Shown: piece after piece, positions 34,439 through 43,294 of the stretch
Layout: each line of letters starts with the position of its first letter
Position numbering within the stretch: the first letter of the stretch is position 1
The notes under the pieces: model-generated
What the model was told of the DNA's origin: nothing
The model's input: only the letters and a program-made list of their open reading frames with translations
The model's database searches: none
Origin: Chersky-840 sp963811775
Lineage (GTDB): Bacteria; Actinomycetota; Acidimicrobiia; Acidimicrobiales; UBA8190
Direction: 5' to 3'
DNA: 64,000 nt
Assembly: GCA_963811775.1 (NCBI GenBank)
Contig: CAWESO010000002.1
Coordinates: forward strand, 743,674 to 807,673
Position numbers and translations under genes: made by a program

Positions 34439-35260
34439 TCAGTCCGTGTGCGTGGGCCCGTAGGTGTCGCCGGAACGGAGCCGGCGCCAGATGGCGAAGG
34501 TGTCGCGCAGCATGTCGAACACCACCCGGCGCGACACCGTGCTCGAGAACCGGATGCCGATGCGCACCGGCGCCTCGACCAGGTCGCGGTAGCCGAGGCG
34601 CCGGGCGATGACGAGCATCTCGAGGTCGAAGGCGTACCCCTGCTCCACCATCTTGGGCAGGACCTCGCACAGCACCTCGCGTCGCACCAGCTTGATCCCG
34701 GCCTGGGTGTCGCGCACGTCGAGGTGGAACAGCACGCGCACGAGCTGCTGGTAGCCCCACGAGTACAGGCGCCGGGCCACGGGGTAGACGACCTGTGAAT
34801 CGGGGTGGCGCTTGCTCCCGAGCACGACGTCGGGGTGCTTCTCGCGGACCACCTCGACGAACTCGGCCAGGAGCTCGGGCGGGACGTCGCCGTCGCCGTC
34901 GATGAACCCGAGGTAGCGGCCCCGGCCCCGGGCCAGCCCGGCCCGCACGGCCATGCCCTTGCCGGCATGGGGGATCGCCACCTGCACCACCACCTCGGGG
35001 TCGATGCCCTCGAGCGAGGCGTCGCTGCCGTCGGTCGACCCGTCGGACACGGTCACGATCTCGAACGAGATGCCGGTGCCGTGCAGGACCTCCACGGCCC
35101 GCTGCACCGTCTCGCGCAGGGCGGAGCCCGGGTTGTAATAGGGCACCACCACGGTGAGGTCGAGGACCGGGGGTGGGAGGGTCGCCGGGGCGACGCCGTT
35201 CATCGGCGCGGCCGACGGGCGCGTCTGGCGGAGCCCGCTCCCGGGATGCTGTCGCGCCAC
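34439..35260 (-). CDS. Family 2 glycosyltransferase (polyprenyl-phosphate glycosyltransferase-like)
   Basis: The 273-residue enzyme resembles dolichyl-phosphate beta-glucosyl/mannosyltransferases, which load a sugar onto a polyprenyl phosphate at the cytoplasmic face. The GT-A motifs are TVVVPYYNPG, TVSDGSTDGS and the metal-binding YLGFIDGDGDVPPELL, followed by VLGSKRHPDS. The region after residue 150 (LYSWGYQQLVRVLFHLDVRDTQAGIKL) is typical of this subgroup. No membrane helices follow. I chose GTG 35260 because a GGAGG-containing purine run lies just upstream; ATG 35203 is the alternative. Neighbouring uppP and an LCP protein suggest an envelope role. Confidence 0.86.
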   Translation of the reverse strand: MARQHPGSGLRQTRPSAAPMNGVAPATLPPPVLDLTVVVPYYNPGSALRETVQRAVEVLHGTGISFEIVTVSDGSTDGSDASLEGIDPEVVVQVAIPHAGKGMAVRAGLARGRGRYLGFIDGDGDVPPELLAEFVEVVREKHPDVVLGSKRHPDSQVVYPVARRLYSWGYQQLVRVLFHLDVRDTQAGIKLVRREVLCEVLPKMVEQGYAFDLEMLVIARRLGYRDLVEAPVRIGIRFSSTVSRRVVFDMLRDTFAIWRRLRSGDTYGPTHTD

Positions 35261-35390
35261 CGCCCCCCCTCCCGTGCCCGCACACCCTCACTGACCTGCC
35301 TGGTGTGGGCACTGGCCATTTTACCGGGGGCCCGCGCGGAACTTGGGCGCGAGTCGGCACCTCGGAGGGGTTTTCCACCCCGGTCCCGAG

Positions 35391-35483
35391 GTCGCCGGGC
35401 GGCCGTGGGGCCGCGCCGTCGCCGGGCGGCCGTGGGGCCGCGCTGTCACCGGGCGGCCGTGGGGCCGCGCTGTCACCGGGCGG
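35391..35483. repeat. 27-bp tandem repeat, 3.4 copies
   Basis: Copies start at 35391, 35418, 35445 and 35472 (the last partial), nearly identical except for one or two bases. Each unit contains gcggccgtggggccgc, which can fold as a short GC hairpin. The array lies between the GT2 start and the uppP stop and extends a few bases into the uppP coding end. It could act as a processing or termination signal between the two genes. Confidence 0.88.
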
Positions 35484-36415
35484 CGATGTAGATGGCCATG
35501 AAGGCCCCGAAGGCCAGGCAGTAGATCCCGAAGGGGGTCAGGGTCCTGGTCTTGAAGTACCCCATGAGGAACCGCACGGAGACCAACGACGTCACCGCCG
35601 TGATGGCCATGCCCAGCAGGGCCTGGCCCCGCAGCCCGTTGCCCAGGGGCCCGGTCAGGTCGGAGATCTCGAAGAGGCCGGCGGCCAGGATGACCGGGGT
35701 GGCCAGGAGGAAGGCGAACCGGGCCGCGTCCTCGTGGTCGAGCCCCCGCAGGAGCCCCGACGTCATGCACGCGCCCTCCCGGCTGATGCCGGCGATGAGG
35801 GCGGTGGACTGGGCCAGCCCCACGACCCCGGCCTCGCGGTAGGCGAGGGTCTCGAGCCGGCGCCCCCCGTCCGCCTTGGCCCCGTCCCGGGTGGCCAGCG
35901 CCCGGACCTCGGACCGCCTCCGCAGGCGCTCGGCGCCCAGCAGGATGCCCCCGTTCACGATGAGGAACAGGGCGGCGGCCTCGGGCTTGGCCAGCGCGTC
36001 GCGGCAGGGGGCGTTCGAGCACCAGCCCGATGACGCCGGCGGGGATGGTGCCCACGACGATCAACCAGGCCAGGCGCTCGTTCGCCGACTCGACGCGTCG
36101 GGTCGCGAGCGTATGGAGGAAGGCTCGCACGATGGTCACCCAGTCCCGCCAGAAGTACAGCAGCAGGCCCAGGGCGCTGCCCACGTGGAGCATGACGACG
36201 AAGGCCAGCCACGGGGACCGGGGGTCCGACTGCACCGTCACCACCTGGTGCCACCCGAACAGCGAGGGCAGGAGCACGATGTGGCCCAGGCTGGAGACCG
36301 GGAAGAGCTCGCTCACGCCCTGGAGGACGCCCAGCATCACGGTCTGGAACCAGCTCAGATGCAGGTGGGGAGGCGATGCCGCGGCGACCAGCAGCACGGG
36401 GTGGGCGCCAGGCAC
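35473..36415 (-). CDS. uppP: Undecaprenyl-diphosphatase (UppP/BacA), frame broken by one extra base
   Basis: The enzyme recycles undecaprenyl diphosphate to the monophosphate carrier used for peptidoglycan and other envelope polymers. The first part contains the family motif GVSELFPVSSLGHIVLLPSLFGW and membrane helices. The second, in another frame, has GISREGACMTSGLLRG, the second active-site motif, and more helices. One extra base at about 36003 separates them; deleting it gives a continuous protein of about 313 residues, a normal length. The GTG at 36415 is 6 nt after a TACGAT box. Because UppP activity is usually important, a sequencing error is likely; a genuine loss would require a second phosphatase. 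Confidence 0.86.
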
Positions 36416-36606
36416 GCCGCGATCGTAGGCCGCCGCCGAAGCGAGACGGGGGAGTCACCCGGCCCTGTAGCCTCACGGTCTTCTTCACGCTTGTTCAGGG
36501 CTTCACAGAGCTTTCTGCAGGTCGTCCCAGGCCGTTCCCAGGTTGATCGGGGATCCTTGGGGTGCCTGATGCGGGTGCGCAGGGGGACGACAAAGGAGGT
36601 GCACGG

Positions 36607-37791
36607 GTGAGGATCCTCGTGCTGGGGGGCGACGGGTACCTGGGTTGGCCGACGGCGTTGCATCTGTCACGCCGGGGCCATGACGTGGGCGTGGTCGACA
36701 ACTTCTGCCGTCGGCAGTACGACTTCGAGATGGGGGTGGACAGCCTCGTCCCCATCACCCATCTCCAGCACCGGGTGCGGCGCTGGAACGAGGTCTCGGG
36801 CCTCACCGTGGACGCCTTCGTCGGCGACCTCACCGACCACCGCTTCGTCGAGACGCTGCTCGACCGCTTCGAGCCCGACGCCGTGGTGCACTTCGCCGAG
36901 CAGCGCAGCGCCCCCTATTCCATGATCGACCGGGCCCACGCCGTGTACACCCAGGTCAACAACGTGGTGGGCAACCTCAACCTGATGTACGCCATCGCCG
37001 AGCGCAATCCCGCCATCCACCTCGTGAAGCTCGGGACCATGGGGGAGTACGGCACCCCCAACATCGACATCGAAGAGGGCTACATCGAGATCACCCACAA
37101 GGGCCGCACCGACGTGCTGCCCTACCCCAAGCAGCCCGGGTCCTTCTACCACCTGTCCAAGGTGCACGACAGCCACAACCTGCACTTCGCCTGTCGCATC
37201 TGGGGGCTGCGGGTCACCGACCTCAACCAGGGCGTGGTCTACGGCCAGGAGACCGACGAGACCACCATGCACGAGGACCTGGCCACGCGCTTCGACTACG
37301 ACGCCGTGTTCGGCACGGTGCTCAACCGCTTCTGCGTCCAGGCCGTGGTGGGCCACCCCCTCACCGTGTACGGGACCGGGGGCCAGACCCGGGGCATGCT
37401 CGACATCCGAGACACCCTGGCCTGTGTGGAGCTGGCCCTGCTCAACCCCGCGGCGGAGGGCGAGTTCCGGGTCTTCAACCAGTTCACCGAGTCCTTCTCC
37501 GTCGAGCAGATGGCCGAGATGGTGGCCGACGCCTACCCCGGGACCACCACCATCGACCACGTCGAGGACCCCCGGGTGGAGAAGCAGGAGCACTACTACC
37601 GGGCTGCGCACACCAAGCTGCTCGACCTGGGCCTCGTGCCGCACCTGCTCGGCCCCGCCACCATCCACTCGCTCCTGTCCGTCGTGGACCGCCACCGCGA
37701 CCGCGTCGACCTCCAGGCCATCGACCCCACGGTGCAGTGGCGCAAGACGGCCAGCACCCTCGCGACCTCGGCGGGGCTCAACCGCGACTGA
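36607..37791 (+). CDS. sqdB: UDP-sulfoquinovose synthase
   Basis: The enzyme adds sulfite to UDP-glucose to make UDP-sulfoquinovose, the head-group donor for the sulfolipid SQDG and for some sulfoquinovose glycans. The 394-residue extended SDR matches the plant SQD1/cyanobacterial SqdB family along its whole length: LGGDGYLGWPTALHLS, HFAEQRSAPYSMID, LGTMGEYGTPNIDIEEGYI, the catalytic FYHLSKVHDSHN, ATDLNQ-like VTDLNQGVVYG, and FNQFTESFSV. The GTG at 36607 has a very strong AAAGGAGG site 7 nt upstream. It is divergent from uppP. No SqdX-type sulfolipid synthase is in this window. Confidence 0.93.
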   Translation: MRILVLGGDGYLGWPTALHLSRRGHDVGVVDNFCRRQYDFEMGVDSLVPITHLQHRVRRWNEVSGLTVDAFVGDLTDHRFVETLLDRFEPDAVVHFAEQRSAPYSMIDRAHAVYTQVNNVVGNLNLMYAIAERNPAIHLVKLGTMGEYGTPNIDIEEGYIEITHKGRTDVLPYPKQPGSFYHLSKVHDSHNLHFACRIWGLRVTDLNQGVVYGQETDETTMHEDLATRFDYDAVFGTVLNRFCVQAVVGHPLTVYGTGGQTRGMLDIRDTLACVELALLNPAAEGEFRVFNQFTESFSVEQMAEMVADAYPGTTTIDHVEDPRVEKQEHYYRAAHTKLLDLGLVPHLLGPATIHSLLSVVDRHRDRVDLQAIDPTVQWRKTASTLATSAGLNRD

Positions 37792-37841
37792 CGCCTCGTC
37801 GCAGCCCCCTCGGCCCCACGCCGTCGCGCTCGCCGGCGCCC

Positions 37842-39467
37842 TCAGGGCCCGGCGCCCCCCGACGCGGTGCACGACCGCGGGTCGAACGGGGCCAGCGCCT
37901 GGGTGGGCGGGGTGGGCGAGCCGAGCGACGCCACCGGTGAGGACGACGCCGTGGTCCCCCCGCCCGAGCCCGACGAGCCGCCGGCGGACGAGCCCGGCGA
38001 CGACGCGTGGGTGGCCGGGGGGTTCACCGAGAAGTTCGAGCCCGTGACCACGGTGACGTCCGCCCCGTTGGCGGTGGGGCCCTTGCCCAGCGTGGCCGCC
38101 CCCGACAGGGAGTGCAGCACCTGCTCGGCGTCGGCCTGATGGCTCTGCGAGGAGTAGTACACCATCGTCTCCGCCAGCGACCCGCTCGCCTGCGAGTCCC
38201 CCTGGCCCACGACGTCGAACCCGAGCGCCTTGAGCGCCGTGGCCGTCTGGCCGGCCTGCCCGGTCTGCCCCGTGCCGTTGAGCACCGACACCGTGACCGA
38301 GCGGGCCGGGGGGAGGGCCTTGCCCGTGGTGGTGTTGCTGTCGGCCCCGATCCCGAGGAAGCTCGTGATGGCCTGCAGGTCGTTGGGTTGGCTCGTCAGC
38401 TCCACGTTCCCGTAGTCGTAGCCCTGGTAGTAGTAGTTGAGGCTCGACAGCACGATCACGGGCAGCGTCTGCTGGGGCGTGTCCTCGACGTTGATGCCGT
38501 GGAACGTCGTCACGAGGCCGAACATCTGGCTCAGCGACAGGCCCGAGTCGACCTGGAGCTGCGGTGCCACCGAGGTGAGCAGGTCGTTGTCGGTGACGGG
38601 ATTGCCGAGGCCCTTTTTGTCCACCGCGGTGGCGAGCACCCGGAGGAACTCGTGGTCACGACGGATCCGGCTGAGGTCGCTCTCGGGGTCCGGGGTCCAG
38701 TCGGCGTGATTGTTGGTCTTGACCCCCGGCCCCTTGTAGACGAGGTGCCGGGCCCGCACCACTTCGAGCGCCTGGAAGCCGTTGAGCTGGCGACAGCCCG
38801 GGGTGGGGACGTTCAAGCCCGAGTAGGCGTCGAAGACCGGCTCGGGGAAGTACATCTTGATGCCGCCCAGGGCGTTGACGACTCCCTGGAAGCTGTCGAA
38901 GTTGAGCTCGACGTAGTGGTGGATGGGGATCCCGAAGTCCTCCTCGATGGCGGTCACGAGCTGCTGGGGCCCTTCGACCAGGGCGGCGTCGATCTTGTTG
39001 GCCCCCGTGGCCCGGGCGTTGGGGACGAACAGGTCGCGGGGGATCGACAGGATCGCCGCCTTCTTCGTGTTCGGGTTCACGTGCAGGATCATCACGACAT
39101 CGCTGTTGACCCCGGTCACGCCCTCCGAGCACAGGCCGAACGCCTTGTTCTGCTTCTTGAGCGCGCACCGGGACGTGGACCCCACGAGGACGATGTTCTC
39201 CACCCCCGAAGGTGGCTCGGCCACCAGGTTGCCCACCTTGATGCGGTGGATCTGGTGGCCGATGTACTCGACGTAGCCGATGATCGAGCCCACCAGCACC
39301 ACGATCACGACACCCACGACCACCCCGACGCGCACGAGCCGCTGCGACGTCGATTTGCGGGTCTTCTTGCGTATGTCGGCGCGCCCGAAGACGGGGGGTG
39401 GTGCCGAGGGGGTGCTTTCGGGCACGGCAGGCGAGTGTAGTGGTGGGGTAGCGGCGGACTTCGGCAT
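37842..39467 (-). CDS. LytR-CpsA-Psr (LCP) family cell-wall glycopolymer ligase
   Basis: LCP enzymes transfer undecaprenyl-linked glycopolymers (teichoic acid, arabinogalactan or similar) to peptidoglycan. The 541-residue protein has a basic N-terminus, a membrane helix at about 44-66, and the LCP domain (about 85-290) with NSDVVMILHV, the catalytic arginine in LSIPRDLFVP, NKIDAA and the SRIRRDHEFLRVL arginines. After it, residues about 385-470 form a LytR_C domain (VTVSVLNGTGQTG...). The tail is a Ser/Gly/Pro-rich stretch. The ATG at 39467 has a GAGGTGAGG site. The polymer attached is unknown. Confidence 0.92.
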   Translation of the reverse strand: MPKSAATPPLHSPAVPESTPSAPPPVFGRADIRKKTRKSTSQRLVRVGVVVGVVIVVLVGSIIGYVEYIGHQIHRIKVGNLVAEPPSGVENIVLVGSTSRCALKKQNKAFGLCSEGVTGVNSDVVMILHVNPNTKKAAILSIPRDLFVPNARATGANKIDAALVEGPQQLVTAIEEDFGIPIHHYVELNFDSFQGVVNALGGIKMYFPEPVFDAYSGLNVPTPGCRQLNGFQALEVVRARHLVYKGPGVKTNNHADWTPDPESDLSRIRRDHEFLRVLATAVDKKGLGNPVTDNDLLTSVAPQLQVDSGLSLSQMFGLVTTFHGINVEDTPQQTLPVIVLSSLNYYYQGYDYGNVELTSQPNDLQAITSFLGIGADSNTTTGKALPPARSVTVSVLNGTGQTGQAGQTATALKALGFDVVGQGDSQASGSLAETMVYYSSQSHQADAEQVLHSLSGAATLGKGPTANGADVTVVTGSNFSVNPPATHASSPGSSAGGSSGSGGGTTASSSPVASLGSPTPPTQALAPFDPRSCTASGGAGP

Positions 39468-39505
39468 ACGACCTCACCTCGGCCCGCGCTCCGACGCGCG
39501 CTCCG

Positions 39506-39559
39506 GGGCCGCACGCCGACCCCGCCACCGGGCCGCACGCCGACCCCGCCACCGGGCCG
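39506..39559. repeat. 24-bp direct repeat, about 2.25 copies
   Basis: Two identical 24-bp units occupy 39506-39529 and 39530-39553, followed by the first six bases of a third. They lie in the short divergent gap between the LCP gene and the Ig-like protein gene, just upstream of the latter's TAGGGT box. Confidence 0.8.
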
Positions 39560-39588
39560 TGCCGGCCGATGCCAGTAGGGTCGCTCCG

Positions 39589-40947
39589 ATGGTCGGAGAG
39601 CGACGTCGACCGGTGCCCACGGAGCGACGTCGGCTCGGGCGACGCCGGGCGCGGGCTCGGGCCCTGGCCCGCTTCGCCGTCCCCATGGCCCTCTCCGCCG
39701 TCGTGGTCGTCCTGGCCGTGAGCGCGGTGGCCCAGATCGGCGCCGCCTCGGGCCCCTACCGCCGCACCGTGGACCGGGGTTACGTGGCGCTGGCCGCGCC
39801 GCTGGTGGCGGACTCGAACGCGTCGGGCGCCGCGCTCGTGGGCTTCCTGCGCGCCGCCCCCTCGCTCGGTCGGGTGGCCTTCTTCTCCGACCTCGGTGCG
39901 CTCGCGGACGACACCGCCGCCCTCGTGCGCCGGTACGGGGCCATCGCCCAACCCGGACCGTCCGACGCGGCGCAGTGCGTGTCGGCCCTGTCGGACCGGG
40001 CCCGAGCGGTGGCGCGCCTGCGCGGCGCGCTCGAGGCGGTCCTCGGCGGCCCGACCGGTCTCGGCGTCGTGGCCCAGGACGCGGATGTGACCGCCGCGGC
40101 CGCCGCCGCGGCGACGCTGCGGGCCGCCGACGCGTCGTGGGCGTCGTGTCGTCACACCGTGCGCCGGGGCCCGGGATCGCCGCGCCTGGCCGTGTCGGTG
40201 TGGGTGCACACCCCCGGTCCCCTCGACGCCGGGTCCGTCGCGCCGGTCGTCGACGCCATCGCCGCCTCGCACACGCTGGCCCCGGTGCACGACCTCCAGA
40301 TCCTGGCCGTGGTCACCGATCCCCCCGCCGTGGCGAGTGGGACGACCCTCGTGGTCCCGGCCACGGCGAGCGTGGTGGCCGACGTGGTGCTCGCCGACCG
40401 GGGCAACGTCGACGAGGCCGGGGTCGAGCTCGGGGGGGAGGCCACGGTGCAGGGGGCCACGGCCAACCCCGTCCTTGTCCAGCGCACCCTCGACCTCTCC
40501 GCCGCACGGTCGACCACCCAGGCGCTGCGCCCGTTCGCGGTCGCGCCCGGTTCGTCCTACACCCTGCAGGTGGTGGCCGAGTCCCCGCGATCGACGGGGA
40601 CCGGCGCGCTGGCGTCGCGCACCATCACGGTCGAGGTGCAACCCGTGGCCACCTTGACCGCCGTCACCTCTTCGCCCCTCGTCGCCATCCGGGGTCGGCC
40701 CGTCACGCTCATCGCCGATGTCTCGTCCGCGCTGGCGGGCGCCAAGGCCCCGACCGGGACCGTCGCCTTCGCCGACGACGGCACCACCGTCCCGGGGTGC
40801 GCGTCCCGGCCCGTGCGCGCCGGGCAGGCCACGTGCACCGTGACCTACCCGGCCGTCTCGGCCCATGCCATCACCGGCGCGTACTCGGGGGACGCGCGCG
40901 ACTCGGGGTCGCAGTCGCCGGCCATCACCTTGAAGGTCGAGGGCTAG
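39589..40947 (+). CDS. Membrane-anchored extracellular protein with a C-terminal Ig-like domain
   Basis: The 452-residue protein has a very basic N-terminus (residues 1-28), one membrane helix at about 30-52 and an extracellular part. Residues about 55-190 look helical, residues 200-355 beta-rich, and residues 358-450 match a bacterial Ig-like (group 3) domain: VTLIADVSSALAG, PTGTVAFADDG, ATCTVTYPAVSAH, ITGAYSGD. Two cysteines in the Ig domain may form a disulfide. The ATG at 39589 follows TAGGGT by 7 nt. Function is unknown; adhesion or wall-polymer binding is plausible beside the LCP gene. Confidence 0.78.
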   Translation: MVGERRRPVPTERRRLGRRRARARALARFAVPMALSAVVVVLAVSAVAQIGAASGPYRRTVDRGYVALAAPLVADSNASGAALVGFLRAAPSLGRVAFFSDLGALADDTAALVRRYGAIAQPGPSDAAQCVSALSDRARAVARLRGALEAVLGGPTGLGVVAQDADVTAAAAAAATLRAADASWASCRHTVRRGPGSPRLAVSVWVHTPGPLDAGSVAPVVDAIAASHTLAPVHDLQILAVVTDPPAVASGTTLVVPATASVVADVVLADRGNVDEAGVELGGEATVQGATANPVLVQRTLDLSAARSTTQALRPFAVAPGSSYTLQVVAESPRSTGTGALASRTITVEVQPVATLTAVTSSPLVAIRGRPVTLIADVSSALAGAKAPTGTVAFADDGTTVPGCASRPVRAGQATCTVTYPAVSAHAITGAYSGDARDSGSQSPAITLKVEG

Positions 40948-40969
40948 GACCGGCCCTCGGGCCCCGGTC
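40948..40969 (+). terminator. GC hairpin after the Ig-like protein gene
   Basis: Directly after the stop codon, gaccgg (40948-40953) pairs with ccggtc (40964-40969), with a GC-rich loop that can extend the stem. No T-tract follows. It may be a terminator of the type common in high-GC actinobacteria or only an mRNA-end stabiliser. Confidence 0.45.
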
Positions 40970-41103
40970 CCCTGGGTGCGGGCGCGGCCGCCCCGGCGAG
41001 GCCATCCCGGTGAGCGCCTCGGCGAAGTCCGCTCCCTGGAGTGACCCAGCTCAGCCCGGAGCCATAGGATCGAGGTGAGACGTCACAGGAGGATCCGAGC
41101 GTC

Positions 41104-42375
41104 GTGGCCGAGAGCATCACCATCACCGACAACCGGACGGGCAACCAGCTCGAGATCCCCATCCGCAACGGCGGGATCGAGGCGAGCGAGTGGGGCAAGC
41201 TCCTCCCCGGCATCTGGTTCTACGACCCGGGGTTCACCGCCACCGCCGCGTGCGAGAGCTCGGTGTCGTTCGTCGACGGGGACGCCGGGATCCTGCGCTA
41301 CCGCGGCTACGAGATCGCCGAGCTGGCCGAGCACTCCAATTACCTCGAGGTCGCCTACCTGCTCCTGCACGGGCAGCTGCCCACGGCGGGTGAATTCGAC
41401 GCCTGGCGCCACGAGATCACATACCACACCTACATCCACGAGAACGTCCGCAAGCGCTTCCTCGAGGGGTTCCACTACGACGCCCACCCCATGGGCATGC
41501 TCGTCTCGGCGGTGGCGGCGCTGTCGACGTTCTATCTCGACGCCAAGGAGATCTTCGACCCCGAGTCGCGCCGTCGCCAGGTCATCCGGCTCATCGCCAA
41601 GATGCCCACGCTGGCCGCCGCCGCCCACCGCTTCTCGGTCGGGATGCCCTTCGTCTACCCCGACAACTCCCTCGATTTCGCCGGCAACTTCCTGTCGATG
41701 ATGTGGAAGGTGGCCGAGCCCCGCTTCGACGCCAACCCCGTGCTGGCCCGGGCCCTCGACATCCTGTTCATCCTCCACGCCGACCACGAGCAGAACTGCT
41801 CGACCACCGCCATGCGCGTCGTCGGGTCGTCGCACGCCGATCCGTACTCGTGCTGCGCCGCGGCCTGCGCCGCGCTGTACGGGCCCCGCCACGGCGGTGC
41901 CAACGAGATGGTCATCCGCATGCTCACCGACATCGGCTCCATCGAGAACGTGCCCGCCTTCATCGAGTCGGTGAAGGCCGGCGAAGGCGGCCGGCTCCAG
42001 GGGTTCGGGCACCGCGTCTACAAGAACTACGACCCCCGGGCCCGGATCATCAAGCAGACCGCCGACGAGGTCTTCGCCATCACCGGCAAGAACCCCCTGC
42101 TCGACATCGCCCTCAAGCTCGAGGAGATCGCCCTCTCCGACGAGTACTTCACGTCGCGGCGGCTGTATCCCAACGTGGACTTCTACTCGGGCCTCATCTA
42201 CCAGGCCATGGGCTTCCCGCTCGAGATGTTCCCCGTGCTCTTCGCCATCCCCCGCACCGCCGGGTGGTTGGCGCACTGGCAGGAGATGCTCGACCAGGAC
42301 TCGAAGATCGCCCGCCCCCGCCAGCTCTACATCGGGGCCGAGCCCCGCCAGTACGTCCCCATCGCCCAGCGCTGA
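41104..42375 (+). CDS. gltA: Citrate synthase
   Basis: The enzyme condenses acetyl-CoA and oxaloacetate to citrate, the first step of the TCA cycle. The 423-residue protein is a type II (GltA-like) citrate synthase with the active-site segments ILHADHEQNCSTTAMRVVG, YGPRHGGANE and GHRVYKNYDPRA, followed by the aspartate in VDFYSGLIYQAMGFP. The GTG at 41104 has AGGAGG 11 nt upstream, slightly long. A TAGGAT box at about 41067 would give a leader of roughly 30 nt. It is a single gene, convergent with tesB. Confidence 0.95.
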   Translation: MAESITITDNRTGNQLEIPIRNGGIEASEWGKLLPGIWFYDPGFTATAACESSVSFVDGDAGILRYRGYEIAELAEHSNYLEVAYLLLHGQLPTAGEFDAWRHEITYHTYIHENVRKRFLEGFHYDAHPMGMLVSAVAALSTFYLDAKEIFDPESRRRQVIRLIAKMPTLAAAAHRFSVGMPFVYPDNSLDFAGNFLSMMWKVAEPRFDANPVLARALDILFILHADHEQNCSTTAMRVVGSSHADPYSCCAAACAALYGPRHGGANEMVIRMLTDIGSIENVPAFIESVKAGEGGRLQGFGHRVYKNYDPRARIIKQTADEVFAITGKNPLLDIALKLEEIALSDEYFTSRRLYPNVDFYSGLIYQAMGFPLEMFPVLFAIPRTAGWLAHWQEMLDQDSKIARPRQLYIGAEPRQYVPIAQR

Positions 42376-42394
42376 CAGGACCGCCGCCGGTCCC

Positions 42395-43255
42395 TCAGGT
42401 CGGCACCTTCGGGACCAGGCGCATGACGCCTTCCTGGACCATCGACACCGCCAGGGTGCCGTCGCGGGTGAAGAGGAAACCGCGCGCCAGGCCCCGGGCC
42501 CCGAAGGCGTTCGGGCTGTCCATGTCGTAGAGCAGCCAGTCGTCGGCCCGGAAGGGCCGGTGGAACCACATGCAGTGGTCGAGGCTGGCCCCCATGAACT
42601 CGGTGTCGTCCCAGGCCACCTCGTGGGGGGCGAGCATGGTGTCGAACAGCGACATGTCCGACGCGTACGCGGCCACGCACGAGTGCAGCAGCGGGTCGTC
42701 GGGGAGCGTCCCGTCGGCCCGGATCCACACCCGCTGGACCGGGTCCCGGGCCTCGTGCGCCATCCACGGGAGCTCGCCCACGTGGCGCTGGTCGATGGGG
42801 TGCGGGCGGGCAAACCACTCGGCCAGCTCCTCGCGCATGGGCTCGAGCCGGTCGTGCAGCGAGGGGAGCGTCTCGGGGTCGGGGACCTCGGGCATCGGCA
42901 CCTGGTGGTCGAAGGCGCCCTCCTCGAAGACGTGGAACGACGCCGCGACGTTGAAGATGGCCTGCCCGTGCTGGATGGCCACCACCCGGCGCGTCGTGAA
43001 CGACCGTCCGTCGCGGATCCGGTCGACCTCATAGAGGATGGGCACGTTGGGGTCCCCAGGGCGGAGGAAGTAGGCGTGCAGGGAGTGCACGCGGCCGCGC
43101 TCCACCGTGCGCCCCGCCGCCATGAGGGCCTGGGCCGCGACCTGGCCGCCGAACACGCGTTGGCGGCGTTCGTCGGGGCTCACACCGCGGAAGATGTTCA
43201 CCTCGATGGGCTCGATGTCGAGCAGCTTGACGAGAAAATCCAACGCGTCGCTCAC
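42395..43255 (-). CDS. tesB: Acyl-CoA thioesterase II
   Basis: The enzyme hydrolyses medium- and long-chain acyl-CoA to free acid and CoA. The 286-residue length equals that of E. coli TesB and the protein is a double hotdog fold. The first half has RVFGGQVAAQAL and VHSLHAYFLRPGD, the second has the catalytic aspartate in MGASLDHCMWFHRPF and the glutamine in SMVQEGVMR. The GTG at 43255 is preceded by AGGA at 8 nt; a GTG two codons earlier is too close to it. It is divergent from the GH1 gene by 39 bp. Confidence 0.93.
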   Translation of the reverse strand: MSDALDFLVKLLDIEPIEVNIFRGVSPDERRQRVFGGQVAAQALMAAGRTVERGRVHSLHAYFLRPGDPNVPILYEVDRIRDGRSFTTRRVVAIQHGQAIFNVAASFHVFEEGAFDHQVPMPEVPDPETLPSLHDRLEPMREELAEWFARPHPIDQRHVGELPWMAHEARDPVQRVWIRADGTLPDDPLLHSCVAAYASDMSLFDTMLAPHEVAWDDTEFMGASLDHCMWFHRPFRADDWLLYDMDSPNAFGARGLARGFLFTRDGTLAVSMVQEGVMRLVPKVPT

Positions 43256-43294
43256 CGCCACATCCTGGCAGGCCCCGCCGCTACGGTGGGACGG

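Noticed and set aside
31412..34798. Very long open frame on the plus strand opposite addB
   Set aside because: It has no recognisable motif, is rich in Arg/Gly/His/Val as expected from antisense GC-rich codons, and lies opposite a gene with clear nuclease motifs.
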